Assembly: GCF_025685395.1 (NCBI RefSeq)
Contig: NZ_JAGSYA010000003.1
Span: 124,001-188,000 of the forward strand
DNA: 64,000 bases
Direction of reading: 5' to 3'
Source: Terriglobus tenax
GTDB taxonomy: Bacteria; Acidobacteriota; Terriglobia; Terriglobales; Acidobacteriaceae
Both the position numbers and the translations under genes were made by a program. The notes under the pieces are model-generated. The model worked only from the letters and a program-made list of their open reading frames with translations, did not search any database and had not been told where the DNA came from. Positions 34,489 through 44,010 of this stretch are shown here, piece by piece; the first letter of the stretch is position 1; each line of letters starts with the position of its first letter.

Positions 34489-35241
34489 ATGCGCGCACTT
34501 GTTCTCTCAGACATTCATGGCAGCCTGGAGGGGCTCGAGGCTGTTCTCGAAGCCGTCGGCACGGTGGATGCTGTCTGGGACCTGGGCGATGTCGTGGGCT
34601 ATGGCGCCAGCCCGAATGACGTGGTGGAGAAGATGAGGAGCATTGGCACGCTGCATGTGCGCGGCAACCACGACCGCGTAGCCGCCAGCCTCAGCTCCTC
34701 GTTGAACTTCAATCCTGTAGCGCGCGCCGCTGCCCTGTGGACGCAGGAAGCGCTCTCGCCGGAGAACATGGAGTGGGTGCGTGAGATGCCGCACGGGCCG
34801 GTGCAGCCGGAAGGCATCGCCGTCTCGCTGGTTCACGGCTCCCCGCTCGACGAGGATGACTACATCCTGAGCGTGCGCGATGCCTGGGCTCCGCTGCAGC
34901 AGATGACGCAGCCGATCACCTTTTTTGGCCACACGCATGTGCAGGGTGGCTTCATACAGCAGGGAACCGCCTGGCGCGAACTCATCCCGGAGTACCGCAC
35001 TCGCGATACAGCGGAGACCTGGGAACTGACGATCTCGCCCGAGTCGCGCTACCTCATCAATCCCGGCTCCGCTGGCCAGCCCCGCGACGGCGACTGGCGT
35101 GTAGCCGCTGCCGTGTATGACACCGAGGCCTCCACGGTAACCTTCCACCGCCTGCCCTACGACATCATCAAGGCGCAGGGAAAGATCCTGATGGCCGGCC
35201 TGCCCGACCGGTTGGCTCTGCGTTTGAGAGACGGGAAGTAG
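34489..35241 (+). CDS. Calcineurin-like metallophosphoesterase (DevR/YfcE-type)
   Basis: 250 residues from ATG 34489. All blocks of the metallophosphoesterase fold are present: SDIHGS (metal), GDVVGYGASP, VRGNHDRVA, VHGSP and FGHTHVQ near the C-terminus. These carry the dinuclear metal site. The family acts on phosphodiesters and phosphomonoesters in the cytoplasm, and many of its members are phosphodiesterases. The start is the first ATG that keeps the motif intact; a longer in-frame reading from GTG 34435 is not supported. It is followed by a long inverted repeat. Confidence 0.93.
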   Translation: MRALVLSDIHGSLEGLEAVLEAVGTVDAVWDLGDVVGYGASPNDVVEKMRSIGTLHVRGNHDRVAASLSSSLNFNPVARAAALWTQEALSPENMEWVREMPHGPVQPEGIAVSLVHGSPLDEDDYILSVRDAWAPLQQMTQPITFFGHTHVQGGFIQQGTAWRELIPEYRTRDTAETWELTISPESRYLINPGSAGQPRDGDWRVAAAVYDTEASTVTFHRLPYDIIKAQGKILMAGLPDRLALRLRDGK

Positions 35242-35247
35242 TGGTGC

Positions 35248-35316
35248 GTTGTGAGGTGCGAGTTATGTGTTGCGCATGTTTGGAACGCCATGTGCTCTCA
35301 ACTCGCACCTCACAAC
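35248..35316. repeat. Inverted repeat between metallophosphoesterase and patatin genes
   Basis: GTTGTGAGGTGCGAGTT (35248-35264) is the exact reverse complement of AACTCGCACCTCACAAC (35300-35316), a 17-bp perfect stem with a 35-base loop. It lies between convergent genes and may terminate both, though no T-run follows. Confidence 0.6.
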
Positions 35317-35329
35317 TCCTAACACACAA

Positions 35330-37573
35330 CTAAAACGATCTGCCCAGCGTAAAGATCAGCTTTCTGCGGCCGGCATCGCCGATGCTGGGGCCGAAGCTGA
35401 TGACGCCGAAGGGTGTCTCCGCCAGTACGCCGAACATCACATCCTGCCGCAGGAAGCTTGAGACTGGCTGTGCGTAATCGGCCCCGGTAACGCCAATGCT
35501 CCTGGGGGCGCGCATCTGTCCGGCCTCATAGGCAAGGGCCAGGTAGATGCTCTGGCCCAGCGGGTCAGGCAGCTTGGCAATGCGGCGCAGATAGCCTTCG
35601 CGCAGGTAGAAGTAGTCGGTACCGCGGTACTCCTCGAAGGCTGAAGCCGCCAGTCGCCCCGGCCCGCCCAGGGTGAAGCGATAGGGTTGTGCCACCACGT
35701 GGTTGAAGTAGGTGCCGCCCTCGGCCGTGGAAAGCACTGTATTGCCGCCGGCGGAGTAGGCATACTGCAGCTTGCCCACCATGCGTGGAGCCGAGGCCGT
35801 CTGTGCTCCGGCCTTCAGATATCCGGCGCTCAGGTTGTAGTGGTAGCCGCGCTGCGCTACCTCGGCGCGGTCCTGGCTGTCGTGGGCATAGCGGACGTCA
35901 AACAGGTGCGCCACCTCAGACGAGTTGCCTTCGCCATCGCTGCCGGTCTTGGTAATCCAGCGCTGACTGAAGGCCTGCCATCCGGCACGGATCTCAGACT
36001 GCGGGCTGAGGGTATAGCCCAGGTCAAGGCCACCGCCACCTCTCTGCCACAGGCGTTCTGACAGGCGGGTCTGGCCCTGGTAGACGAAGTACGGCCTGCG
36101 CGTAAATTCGCCGTGCGGCGCAAGAAACAGGCCGCGCGAGTTCAGCAGCCGGTAGTACTCCAGGTTGAAGTCCTGCAGCCAGCCCAGGCGTGCGGAACCG
36201 CGCAGTTCCGACCCATAGCGTCCAAAGTCCTGGTGCAGATAGGTCAGGTCCAGCGTAAAGCGTGGAGTCTGTCCGGACTGCGCCTGCCCGTTGATACCCA
36301 GCAGGATGAACGGAGGTCCGTTGCTCTTGTCCGCCAGCTTGACGGTGATGTCCGCGTCGCGGTTGCCCTTGATCGGCCCCGGCGGATAGCTCACCTGGTA
36401 CATCGCTTCATACCGTTCGTCGGCGCGCAGCTCGTCCAGTTTGTTATCGATGGTTGCCGGTTCGGCAGGCTGGCCCACGAGCTTCTGCAGCTTGTGTTCC
36501 ACGGCGGTCTTGACCTCGTGGTTCTCGGTCTCCACCTTGATGGAAGCGATGTTGCGCGGCTTGTCCGCGCTGCGCGAGTCGCGGCTGGCCATATAGATGG
36601 CCCACTCGGCGTCGCTGACGGCATAGGGCAGCAGCTTCGCCTTCTGCGCTTCGGTGGCGTCGTAGCCCAGCTTCACCAGGTCGGCGGACCTGGCGTAGTC
36701 CATCGTGGTCAGATCGCCGGTCTGCGGCTCAATCACTACATCGGCCAGGCGGCGCGACTGCAACTCGTTGCCCCAGATGGCGACGGAGAAGGACCTTTGC
36801 AGCGTGCCCAGCAGGCTGTTGCCGCTGCCCGCAGAGAGCTTGCTCAGAGGCAGAGAGACGGCGAGAACGACATCGTCATGCAGATCGGAACGCAGCGTCT
36901 GCGTCGGCAGGTTTTCCAGAACACCACCGTCCACGTAGGTGTGGCCATCGCGCTCGACCGGCGGAAAGATGCCTGGCAGGGAGATGGAGGCGCGGATGGA
37001 CTCCGGCAGGGAACCGCGTGAGAAGATCGCAGGCTTGCCCTCGGTAATGTCCGTTGCCGTGCAGCGGAAGGGAATCACCAGGTTGTTGAAGTCTGTCTTG
37101 TCGCCCCAGGTGAGAAACTGTGCCGAGAGAAACGAGTTCAGCCCGGAGTCCACCAGGATTCCACTGCGGATGCTGATGCCATGCTTCAACCCGAGGGTCA
37201 TGTAATTGGGGGCTCCGCGGCGATCCTCGCGGCGGCGGTAGTTCAGGGTATTGAAGTCGCTGGAAAAACGGAAGACCTTGCCCAGAACCTCTTCCCGGGT
37301 CAGCTTCTCCATCTGGTCAGGCGTGTGGCCTGTGGCGTACAGGCCGCCCACCAGGGCGCCCATGCTGGTGCCGGCAATGCCGTCGACCGGGATGTGGTGT
37401 TCTTCCAGCCAGCGGATGACGCCGATTTCGGTCAGGCCCAGTGCGCCTCCGCCGCCGAGGGCGAGGCCGATCTTCTTGCGGACAGGCTGCGGCGCGGATG
37501 TCTGGGAGCAAAGCAGGGGAGTGCAGCACAGCGTGGCGGCAAGCACCCGGGCCACGGTCGATCGAATGCGCAT
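35330..37573 (-). CDS. Patatin-like phospholipase with C-terminal outer-membrane barrel (type Vd secretion)
   Basis: 747 residues from ATG 37573. A signal peptide (about 1-23) precedes the patatin domain: GGGGALG (39-45, oxyanion), nucleophile S70 in GTSMG, and catalytic D215 in VDGGVLENLP. A POTRA-like linker region (about 345-420) then leads into a long alternating beta region (about 430-747) ending with LIFTLGRSF, a C-terminal aromatic as expected for Omp85-type barrels. This patatin-POTRA-barrel layout is the type Vd autotransporter (PlpD-like) architecture. The passenger is expected on the surface or released. The active site residues are kept, so it is probably an active lipase/phospholipase. 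It is divergent from merC. Confidence 0.9.
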   Translation of the reverse strand: MRIRSTVARVLAATLCCTPLLCSQTSAPQPVRKKIGLALGGGGALGLTEIGVIRWLEEHHIPVDGIAGTSMGALVGGLYATGHTPDQMEKLTREEVLGKVFRFSSDFNTLNYRRREDRRGAPNYMTLGLKHGISIRSGILVDSGLNSFLSAQFLTWGDKTDFNNLVIPFRCTATDITEGKPAIFSRGSLPESIRASISLPGIFPPVERDGHTYVDGGVLENLPTQTLRSDLHDDVVLAVSLPLSKLSAGSGNSLLGTLQRSFSVAIWGNELQSRRLADVVIEPQTGDLTTMDYARSADLVKLGYDATEAQKAKLLPYAVSDAEWAIYMASRDSRSADKPRNIASIKVETENHEVKTAVEHKLQKLVGQPAEPATIDNKLDELRADERYEAMYQVSYPPGPIKGNRDADITVKLADKSNGPPFILLGINGQAQSGQTPRFTLDLTYLHQDFGRYGSELRGSARLGWLQDFNLEYYRLLNSRGLFLAPHGEFTRRPYFVYQGQTRLSERLWQRGGGGLDLGYTLSPQSEIRAGWQAFSQRWITKTGSDGEGNSSEVAHLFDVRYAHDSQDRAEVAQRGYHYNLSAGYLKAGAQTASAPRMVGKLQYAYSAGGNTVLSTAEGGTYFNHVVAQPYRFTLGGPGRLAASAFEEYRGTDYFYLREGYLRRIAKLPDPLGQSIYLALAYEAGQMRAPRSIGVTGADYAQPVSSFLRQDVMFGVLAETPFGVISFGPSIGDAGRRKLIFTLGRSF

Positions 37574-37704
37574 ACTCAATGGGATGCTTTCACGCCTCGG
37601 ACAGTCCAGTAAAAAATGCGCTGTGGAAGCGAGAAGACCAACGGTTCCAGCTCGTCCTGGCCGCAAATCTGCAATCTGCGGGTACACTGAAGGATTGGTG
37701 ACCG

Positions 37705-38103
37705 ATGGAAACGAATACAACGACATGGCCTGACCGGCTCGGTATCTGGGCCTCTGCTCTTTGCGTGGTGCATTGCCTGCTGACGCCTGTTCTGCTCTCC
37801 GCTTCGGCGGTCTTTGCGCATTTTCTGCCCTCGGAGGAGGGCTTCCACCGCGTCTTCGCGGTCCTGGTCGCCGCCCTCGGCACCATCGCCCTCATCCGCG
37901 GCTACCGCCAACACCGCCAGCCGTCGATCATCGGTCTGATGCTGGCCGGCTTCGCTTGCATCACCTGCGGAGCCTGGTTCGGAGACTCGCTCCCCGGCCA
38001 CTGGACCGAGGTTGCCATCACCATGTGCGGCAGCGCGCTGATGATCACCGCCCACCGCAGGAATCACACCTTTTGCAAGGACTGCTCCTGCTCGTGTGAG
38101 TAA
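37705..38103 (+). CDS. merC: MerC domain mercury-type transporter
   Basis: 132 residues with about four hydrophobic segments: LGIWASALCVVHCLLTPVLL, FHRVFAVLVAALGTIALIRG, IGLMLAGFACITCGAWFGDS and VAITMCGSALMITA. The Cys-Val-Val-His-Cys in the first segment and the Cys-rich tail (CKDCSCSC) are MerC hallmarks. MerC proteins take up Hg(II) across the inner membrane in mer operons; here no merA, merP or merR is nearby, so the substrate may be another soft metal or the family may have a housekeeping role. A GGTGA site and a TACACT element precede the ATG. Confidence 0.88.
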   Translation: METNTTTWPDRLGIWASALCVVHCLLTPVLLSASAVFAHFLPSEEGFHRVFAVLVAALGTIALIRGYRQHRQPSIIGLMLAGFACITCGAWFGDSLPGHWTEVAITMCGSALMITAHRRNHTFCKDCSCSCE

Positions 38104-38182
38104 CCTGCTCTTTTTGTCATCCTGCTGCGCTGCGAAATAGCGACAAGAAAAGCATGGCAGCAGGAACGAACGTGGCACAAAT

Positions 38183-38220
38183 AAAAACCCCGTCCTCACT
38201 TCACATGAGCACGGGGTTTT
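38183..38220. terminator. Bidirectional terminator after merC and sodA
   Basis: AAAAACCCCGT (38183-38193) pairs with ACGGGGTTTT (38211-38220), with an inner CTCA/TGAG stem, and ends in TTTTGTTTTTCC. It ends both convergent transcripts. Confidence 0.85.
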
Positions 38221-38241
38221 GTTTTTCCTGACAACTGACAA

Positions 38242-38853
<612 letters not shown>

Positions 38854-39184
38854 GGATGTGTCTCCTGTTCGGATCGTTTCGGTTCAGGGTTAGGATGCGG
38901 CAAAAGTGCGCCGCGATGCTGCGGCAGGGCTACGGTCTCTGATGATATCGCAGAGCGGAGAAGGAACGATTTTTGCCCGGTCCTTGCCTTTCGTCAGGGC
39001 ACGGCTTCAGCCGTGCCACAACAATCTCCTAAGACGCGGCTTGAGGCGCTGAGGTAGGCCATTCTCTCTCCGGGACTGAAGCTGCCCCTGAGAAAGGCAT
39101 TTGTCTTCAAAAAAATGCCCTGACTCTGCGACAATTCTCCGTCTTTTTGGCCCACGGCCTCCCAATGGGGTTTAATCAATACCA
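38854..39184. other. 331-bp intergenic region between sodA and GH15 gene
   Basis: Divergent promoters of sodA and the glucan hydrolase must lie here. It carries REP copy 2 (38997-39055) and a hairpin-like GGCATTT...AAATGCC (about 39094-39117). No additional coding frame is convincing. Confidence 0.6.
38997..39055. repeat. REP-like double palindrome, copy 2
   Basis: GGGCACGGCTTCAGCCGTGCC (38997-39017, first palindrome) and GCGGCTTGAGGCGC (39036-39049), then TGAGGT. Same order, orientation and spacing class as 10829-10887, with only a few base changes in the second palindrome. Confidence 0.75.
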
Positions 39185-41608
39185 ATGAACGCTCTTTCTG
39201 CTGCGTATCGCTGGCTGGACGACCAGGGCATGGCCTTTGGCGCTCCAGGGTTGGAACCTCGCTGGACCTCCTCAAAAAAGGATGCCGTCTGTACGGCCTA
39301 CGCTGCCTCCTCGCGGGTGTGGTTTACCGTCTCACACGGCACACTGAACGAGATCTATTACCCCACCATCGACCGTCCGCAGACCCGCGATATGGAGCTG
39401 CTGTTTACCGACGGCGAGACCTTCTTTCACGAAGAAAAGCGCGACTTTGAGTACGACTTCCACTACGTGGATCCGGATGCCCTGGCCGTGCGCGTGGTCG
39501 CCACCGACCTGCAGGGCCGTTACCGCGTCACCAAGGAATTTCTCTGCGACCCGCACCACCCGGTGGTGCTGGTCCGCGTAAAAGTGGATGGCGATGAAGA
39601 GCTGCTGCAGCGGCTGAAGTGTTATGCCCTGCTGGCTCCGCACATTGAAGGCGGCGGCGCAGGGAACTCCGGCCGGTCGATCGAGGTTGCCGGTCAGCGT
39701 GCCTTGCTGGCCTGGAAGAACGGAACCTCGCTGGCCATGGGCGCTTCCTGCGGATTTACACGCTCCTCCTGTGGCTTTGTCGGCTCCTCCGACGGCTACC
39801 AGGACATCATCCAGAACATGAAGATGGACTGGGAGTTCGGCCAGGCGCTGGATGGCAACATTGCCATGATGGGCGAAATCGACATCGCCCGGCACCGCGA
39901 GTTCACCGTGGCCATTGCCCTGGGCGAAGGCCACCACGCAGCGCTTGCCGGCATGATGCAGTCGCTTTCGGTTCCGTATGAGAACCATATGAAGCGCTTT
40001 ATTGAGCAGTGGCACCGCGCTCCCGCGCCCGAAGTTCTGGCCGCAAAGGCCACTGACGGCGGCCGGCTGATGCGCATCAGCCACAACGTGGTGCTGGCGC
40101 ACGAAGACAAGACCTACACCGGAGCTTTTATCGCCTCGGCCTCTATTCCGTGGGGAGCCTCCAAGGGCGACGATGACCTGGGCGGCTACCACCTGGTGTG
40201 GACGCGCGACATGGTGCAGTCGGCCTCGGCGCTGTTGGCCTGCGGACGTGTCGATACCGCCCGCCGCGCCTTGGTCTACCTGGCCTGCTCGCAGCAGCCT
40301 GACGGCAGCTTCCCGCAGAACTTCTGGATCAACGGAACGCCCTATTGGACTGGCATTCAGCTCGACGAGGTCGCCTTCCCCATCATCCTGGCCTGGCGGC
40401 TGTGGAAGCTCGGCGGACTGGGCGGTTTCGATGTTTTCCCGTTTGTTGAGAACGCCGCAGCCTTCCTGGTGCACTACGCTCCGGTCACCCAGCAGGAACG
40501 CTGGGAGGAGAACGCCGGCTACTCGCCCTCGACGCTGGCCGCGGTCATCAGCGGCCTGCTATGCGCGGCCGATATCGCCCGCGGCCACAAGGCGCCGGAA
40601 CTGGCCGAGTTCCTGGAGGTCTACGCCGACTGGATCGAGGCGCATCTGGACGAATGGACGACGACCTCCGACGGTGTTCTGCACCCGGAGATCCGGCGTC
40701 ACTACATCCGCATTGCTCCGCCCAACCCCGGGGAGCCGTTCTACAACCCCAATATCGGCGATGGCCGCCTGAACCTGGCCAACCGCACTCCCGGCGAGCA
40801 GTACAACTTCGCCGCCAATGAGATCGTCGATGGCGGCTTCCTGGAGCTGGTGCGCTACGGCATCCGCCGGGCGGACGATCCGCTGATTATCGACTCCCTC
40901 AAGGTGATCGATAAGGTCCTGAAGATCGACACACCCTATGGCCCCTGCTGGCGCCGTTACAACCACGATGGCTATGGCCAGCAGAAGGACGGCGGTCCGT
41001 TCATCCACTATGGACAGGGGCGTGCATGGCCTCTGCTGACCGGCGAACGTGCACATTATGAGCTGGCTGCCGGCCGCGATGTCACACCGCTGATCACCGC
41101 GCTGGAGCGCTTCTCCAGCTTCGGCGGCATGCTGCCGGAGCAGATCTGGGATTATCACGATCTGCCGGAGGAAGGTCTGTTCTTTGGCCGCTCCGCCGGT
41201 GCCGCCCAGCCGCTGGTGTGGGCACACTCGGAGTATCTGAAGCTGCTGCGTTCGGCCACGGACGGACAGGTCTTTGACCGTATCTCCTGCGTGGCAGAGC
41301 GGTATGCCGCGCCCTGCGCTCAGCGCGCGGGCTGCCACCAGATTGAGATCTTCAAGATCATCCGCCCGGTGCGACTGATTGGCGCCGGGAAGCGTCTCCG
41401 CATTGTGGATCGCGATAAGTTCCAGGTCATCTGGACAACGGATGGTTGGACCACCCGGCAGGCAGCGGATTCCAAATCCGCGGGCTACCCAGGTTATTTT
41501 GCCGAGATCGCGACCCACGCAGGGCAACAGGGACCGATCGAATTCACGCTCTACTGGCCGCAGCAGAATCGCTGGCTGGGGTACAACTTTACTGTTCAAG
41601 TGGGCTGA
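39185..41608 (+). CDS. Glycoside hydrolase family 15 (glucoamylase/glucodextranase-like)
   Basis: 807 residues, cutting glucose from the non-reducing ends of alpha-glucans. The N-terminal beta-sandwich (about 1-270, WFTVSHGTLNEIYYPTIDRP) is the glucodextranase-type domain, and the (alpha/alpha)6 catalytic barrel begins at about 285 (YHLVWTRDMVQSASALLA). The catalytic glutamates are probably in RWEENAGYSPSTLA and GMLPEQIWDYHDL. A C-terminal beta domain (about 690-807) ends the protein. No signal peptide is seen, so it may act inside the cell on imported or stored glucans. It precedes the pentose phosphate genes with which it fits functionally. Confidence 0.93.
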   Translation: MNALSAAYRWLDDQGMAFGAPGLEPRWTSSKKDAVCTAYAASSRVWFTVSHGTLNEIYYPTIDRPQTRDMELLFTDGETFFHEEKRDFEYDFHYVDPDALAVRVVATDLQGRYRVTKEFLCDPHHPVVLVRVKVDGDEELLQRLKCYALLAPHIEGGGAGNSGRSIEVAGQRALLAWKNGTSLAMGASCGFTRSSCGFVGSSDGYQDIIQNMKMDWEFGQALDGNIAMMGEIDIARHREFTVAIALGEGHHAALAGMMQSLSVPYENHMKRFIEQWHRAPAPEVLAAKATDGGRLMRISHNVVLAHEDKTYTGAFIASASIPWGASKGDDDLGGYHLVWTRDMVQSASALLACGRVDTARRALVYLACSQQPDGSFPQNFWINGTPYWTGIQLDEVAFPIILAWRLWKLGGLGGFDVFPFVENAAAFLVHYAPVTQQERWEENAGYSPSTLAAVISGLLCAADIARGHKAPELAEFLEVYADWIEAHLDEWTTTSDGVLHPEIRRHYIRIAPPNPGEPFYNPNIGDGRLNLANRTPGEQYNFAANEIVDGGFLELVRYGIRRADDPLIIDSLKVIDKVLKIDTPYGPCWRRYNHDGYGQQKDGGPFIHYGQGRAWPLLTGERAHYELAAGRDVTPLITALERFSSFGGMLPEQIWDYHDLPEEGLFFGRSAGAAQPLVWAHSEYLKLLRSATDGQVFDRISCVAERYAAPCAQRAGCHQIEIFKIIRPVRLIGAGKRLRIVDRDKFQVIWTTDGWTTRQAADSKSAGYPGYFAEIATHAGQQGPIEFTLYWPQQNRWLGYNFTVQVG

Positions 41609-41704
41609 CCACTGGGGTAGTAAACGGAACCTGTACACTGAAAGAGACAACGAAAACCACCTAACACGAGTGCACGCACTTCTTTCGCGATGCCCGAGGA
41701 ATAC

Positions 41705-43678
41705 ATGAGCGACCTGGTTCAGAAGTCCATCAATACCCTTCGCCTCCTTGCCGTAGACGCCGTGGAAAAGGCCAAGAGCGGCCACCCCGGTGCTCCGCTG
41801 GCGCTTTCGCCGCTGACGTACCTGCTGTATCACGACGTGATGAAGCACGATCCGGCCGATCACAAGTGGATCGACCGTGACCGCTTTGTGCTGTCGAACG
41901 GCCACGCTTCGGCGCTGCTGTACAGCGTGCTGCATCTGGCCGGCTACGATGTTCCGCTGGACCAGGTGAAGAGCTTCCGTCAGTGGCACTCGATTACCCC
42001 GGGACACCCGGAGTACGGCGAGACCCCGGGCGTTGAGGTCACCACCGGTCCGCTCGGTCAGGGCTTCGGTATGTCGATCGGCCTTGCCATTGCGGAAAAG
42101 CACATGGCTGCCCGCTTCAACCAGCCGGACATGCCGATCGTCGATCACCACACCTACGTCGTCTGCGGCGACGGTGACCTGATGGAAGGTATCTCGCACG
42201 AGGCCGCGTCGCTGGCCGGAACGCTGGGCCTGGGCAAACTGATCGCCTTCTACGATGACAACCTGATCTCGCTGGACGGACCGACCGAGCTGTCGTTCAC
42301 CGAAGATGTGACCAAGCGTTTTGAGGCCTACCACTGGCAGGTTCTGCATGTGGCCGACGGCAACGATCTGGACGCGCTGACCAAGGCTATCGCCGAGGCC
42401 AAGCGTGAGACCTCCAAGCCGACGCTGATCCGCGTTCGCACGGTCATCGGATACGGCAGCCCGCACGCCGGCACCAGCAAGGTGCATGGTGAGGCACTGG
42501 GCGCCGAGAACACCAAGAAGACCAAGGAATTTCTCGGCTTCCCGCCGGAAGAGTCCTTCTACATCCCCGAAGATGCCGCCGCCAGCTGGGGCGAGATCAA
42601 GCCCAAGGGCAAGAAGGCTCACGAGGAGTGGGACGCTCTGTTCGCGAAGTACAAGGTCGCTCATCCGGATCTGGCTGCCGAGTTCTCGCGCACCATCAAG
42701 GCCGAGCTGGCTGCTGACTTCGACAAGGAGCTGAAGCCCTTCCCGGCCGAGAAGCCGGTTGCGACCCGCAACGCAGGCCAGGTCGTGATGAACGCTCTTG
42801 GCAAGACCATCCCCGAGCTGATCGGCGGCGCCGCCGACCTGACGGCTTCCACCAAGACCATCTTCAAGGATTCGGCCAACTTCCACGTCGATCCGAACGG
42901 CCGCAACATCTTCTTCGGTGTGCGTGAGTTCGGCATGTGCGCGGCGGTCAACGGCATGGCGGCCCACGGCGGCCTGATTCCGTTCGGCTCCACCTTCTTC
43001 GTCTTCTCTGACTACGCCCGTAACGCCCTCCGTCTGGCGGCGCTGATGAGCACGCACTCGCTGTTCGTCTTCACGCATGACTCGATCGGCCTGGGTGAAG
43101 ACGGCCCGACGCATCAGCCGGTGGAGCACCTGATGAGCCTCCGTGCGATCCCGCAGCTCACGGACTTCCGCCCGGCGGACGCCAACGAGACGCTGGAATG
43201 CTGGAAGCTCGCGGTTGAGCGCAAATCGGCCAGCTTCATGGCTCTTTCGCGCCAGGACCTGCCGGTTCTGGACCCCGAGAAGACCAAGGGCGCACGCAAG
43301 GGTGCCTATGTGCTGGAAGACGCAGCCGACGCGCAGCTGGTCATCATCGCCACCGGATCAGAGATCTCACTGGCGCTGAAGGCTCTGCCGGAGCTGAAGG
43401 CCGCTGGTATCTCCGCCAAGGTCGTCTCCATGCCCAGCTTCAAGATCTTCGAAGAGCAGGACGAGGCCTATAAGGCCAGCGTTCTGCCGGCGAACCTGCC
43501 CAAACTGGCCATTGAAGCCGGCGCCACCATGGGCTGGTACAAGTACATCGCCGGCAACGGCGCGGTGATCGGCATCGATCGCTTCGGAGCCTCCGCTCCG
43601 GCACCGATCGTCTTCGAGAAGCTCGGCTTCAGCGTGGCAAACATCCTCGAGCACGCCAAGAAGCTGACCGGCAAGTAA
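41705..43678 (+). CDS. tkt: Transketolase
   Basis: 657 residues from the ATG at 41705 (MSDLVQKSINTLRLL), chosen over an ATG at 41690 because GAGGAA lies just before it. It moves two-carbon units in the non-oxidative pentose phosphate pathway. AKSGHPGAPLALSPLTYLL binds substrate; the thiamine-diphosphate site is GDGDLMEGISHEAA with IAFYDDN; GLGEDGPTHQPVEHL is the C-terminal family signature. Length and order are normal. It is followed by its own terminator, so gnd is transcribed separately. Confidence 0.98.
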   Translation: MSDLVQKSINTLRLLAVDAVEKAKSGHPGAPLALSPLTYLLYHDVMKHDPADHKWIDRDRFVLSNGHASALLYSVLHLAGYDVPLDQVKSFRQWHSITPGHPEYGETPGVEVTTGPLGQGFGMSIGLAIAEKHMAARFNQPDMPIVDHHTYVVCGDGDLMEGISHEAASLAGTLGLGKLIAFYDDNLISLDGPTELSFTEDVTKRFEAYHWQVLHVADGNDLDALTKAIAEAKRETSKPTLIRVRTVIGYGSPHAGTSKVHGEALGAENTKKTKEFLGFPPEESFYIPEDAAASWGEIKPKGKKAHEEWDALFAKYKVAHPDLAAEFSRTIKAELAADFDKELKPFPAEKPVATRNAGQVVMNALGKTIPELIGGAADLTASTKTIFKDSANFHVDPNGRNIFFGVREFGMCAAVNGMAAHGGLIPFGSTFFVFSDYARNALRLAALMSTHSLFVFTHDSIGLGEDGPTHQPVEHLMSLRAIPQLTDFRPADANETLECWKLAVERKSASFMALSRQDLPVLDPEKTKGARKGAYVLEDAADAQLVIIATGSEISLALKALPELKAAGISAKVVSMPSFKIFEEQDEAYKASVLPANLPKLAIEAGATMGWYKYIAGNGAVIGIDRFGASAPAPIVFEKLGFSVANILEHAKKLTGK

Positions 43679-43693
43679 GCAAGTGCAGCAAGG

Positions 43694-43721
43694 AAGGGCC
43701 TCCGGGAACGGAGGCCCTTTC
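43694..43721 (+). terminator. Intrinsic terminator after tkt
   Basis: AAGGGCCTCC (43694-43703), loop GGGAAC, GGAGGCCCTT (43710-43719), then T. A perfect 10-bp stem 15 bases after the tkt stop. Confidence 0.85.
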
Positions 43722-43745
43722 GCAGGACAGGCTAACGGGCTAGAT

Positions 43746-43900
43746 CTCCGGCGCGTTCAGGCTCTCACGGCACATCTGCTGTGAGCTCGCGCCCGCCGGA
43801 AAGACTCCCTTCGCCGCAAACCATCGCCACGTACGTCACGGCGATTCGGGCTCAAAAGGGCAGTCGATTTGAAGCGTTCGACAAATTCAGTGCATCGAAC
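43746..43900 (+). ncRNA. Candidate structured RNA / leader upstream of gnd
   Basis: Within the 332-base gap between tkt and gnd, three nested or successive stems can be drawn: CCGGCGCG...CGCGCCCGCCGG (about 43748-43799) enclosing GCTCTCAC...GTGAGC; CCCTT...AAGGG (about 43807-43860) enclosing ATCGCC/GGCGAT; and GTTCGA...TCGAAC (43876-43900). It lies well past the tkt terminator and 110 or more bases before the gnd start, so it may be a cis-regulatory leader or an independent small RNA. I cannot assign a known class. The rest of the gap (43901-44010) holds the gnd ribosome-binding site TTAGGAG. Confidence 0.4.
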
Positions 43901-44010
43901 TAAGTGGTTCTCATGAATGCCGCCGAATCCTTCAAAGACGCCCCCAACGGTTTAGCTGGTCGTACTTCGTTTCTAAAAACATAAAAAGCAAAGCTACGTT
44001 AGGAGTCGAG

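Noticed and set aside
40559-43129. An 856-codon open frame on the minus strand over GH15 and tkt
   Set aside because: It lies opposite strongly conserved GH15 and transketolase genes, has shadow-type composition (His/Gln/Arg/Val-rich) and no recognisable domain. Long antisense frames are expected in high-GC DNA.
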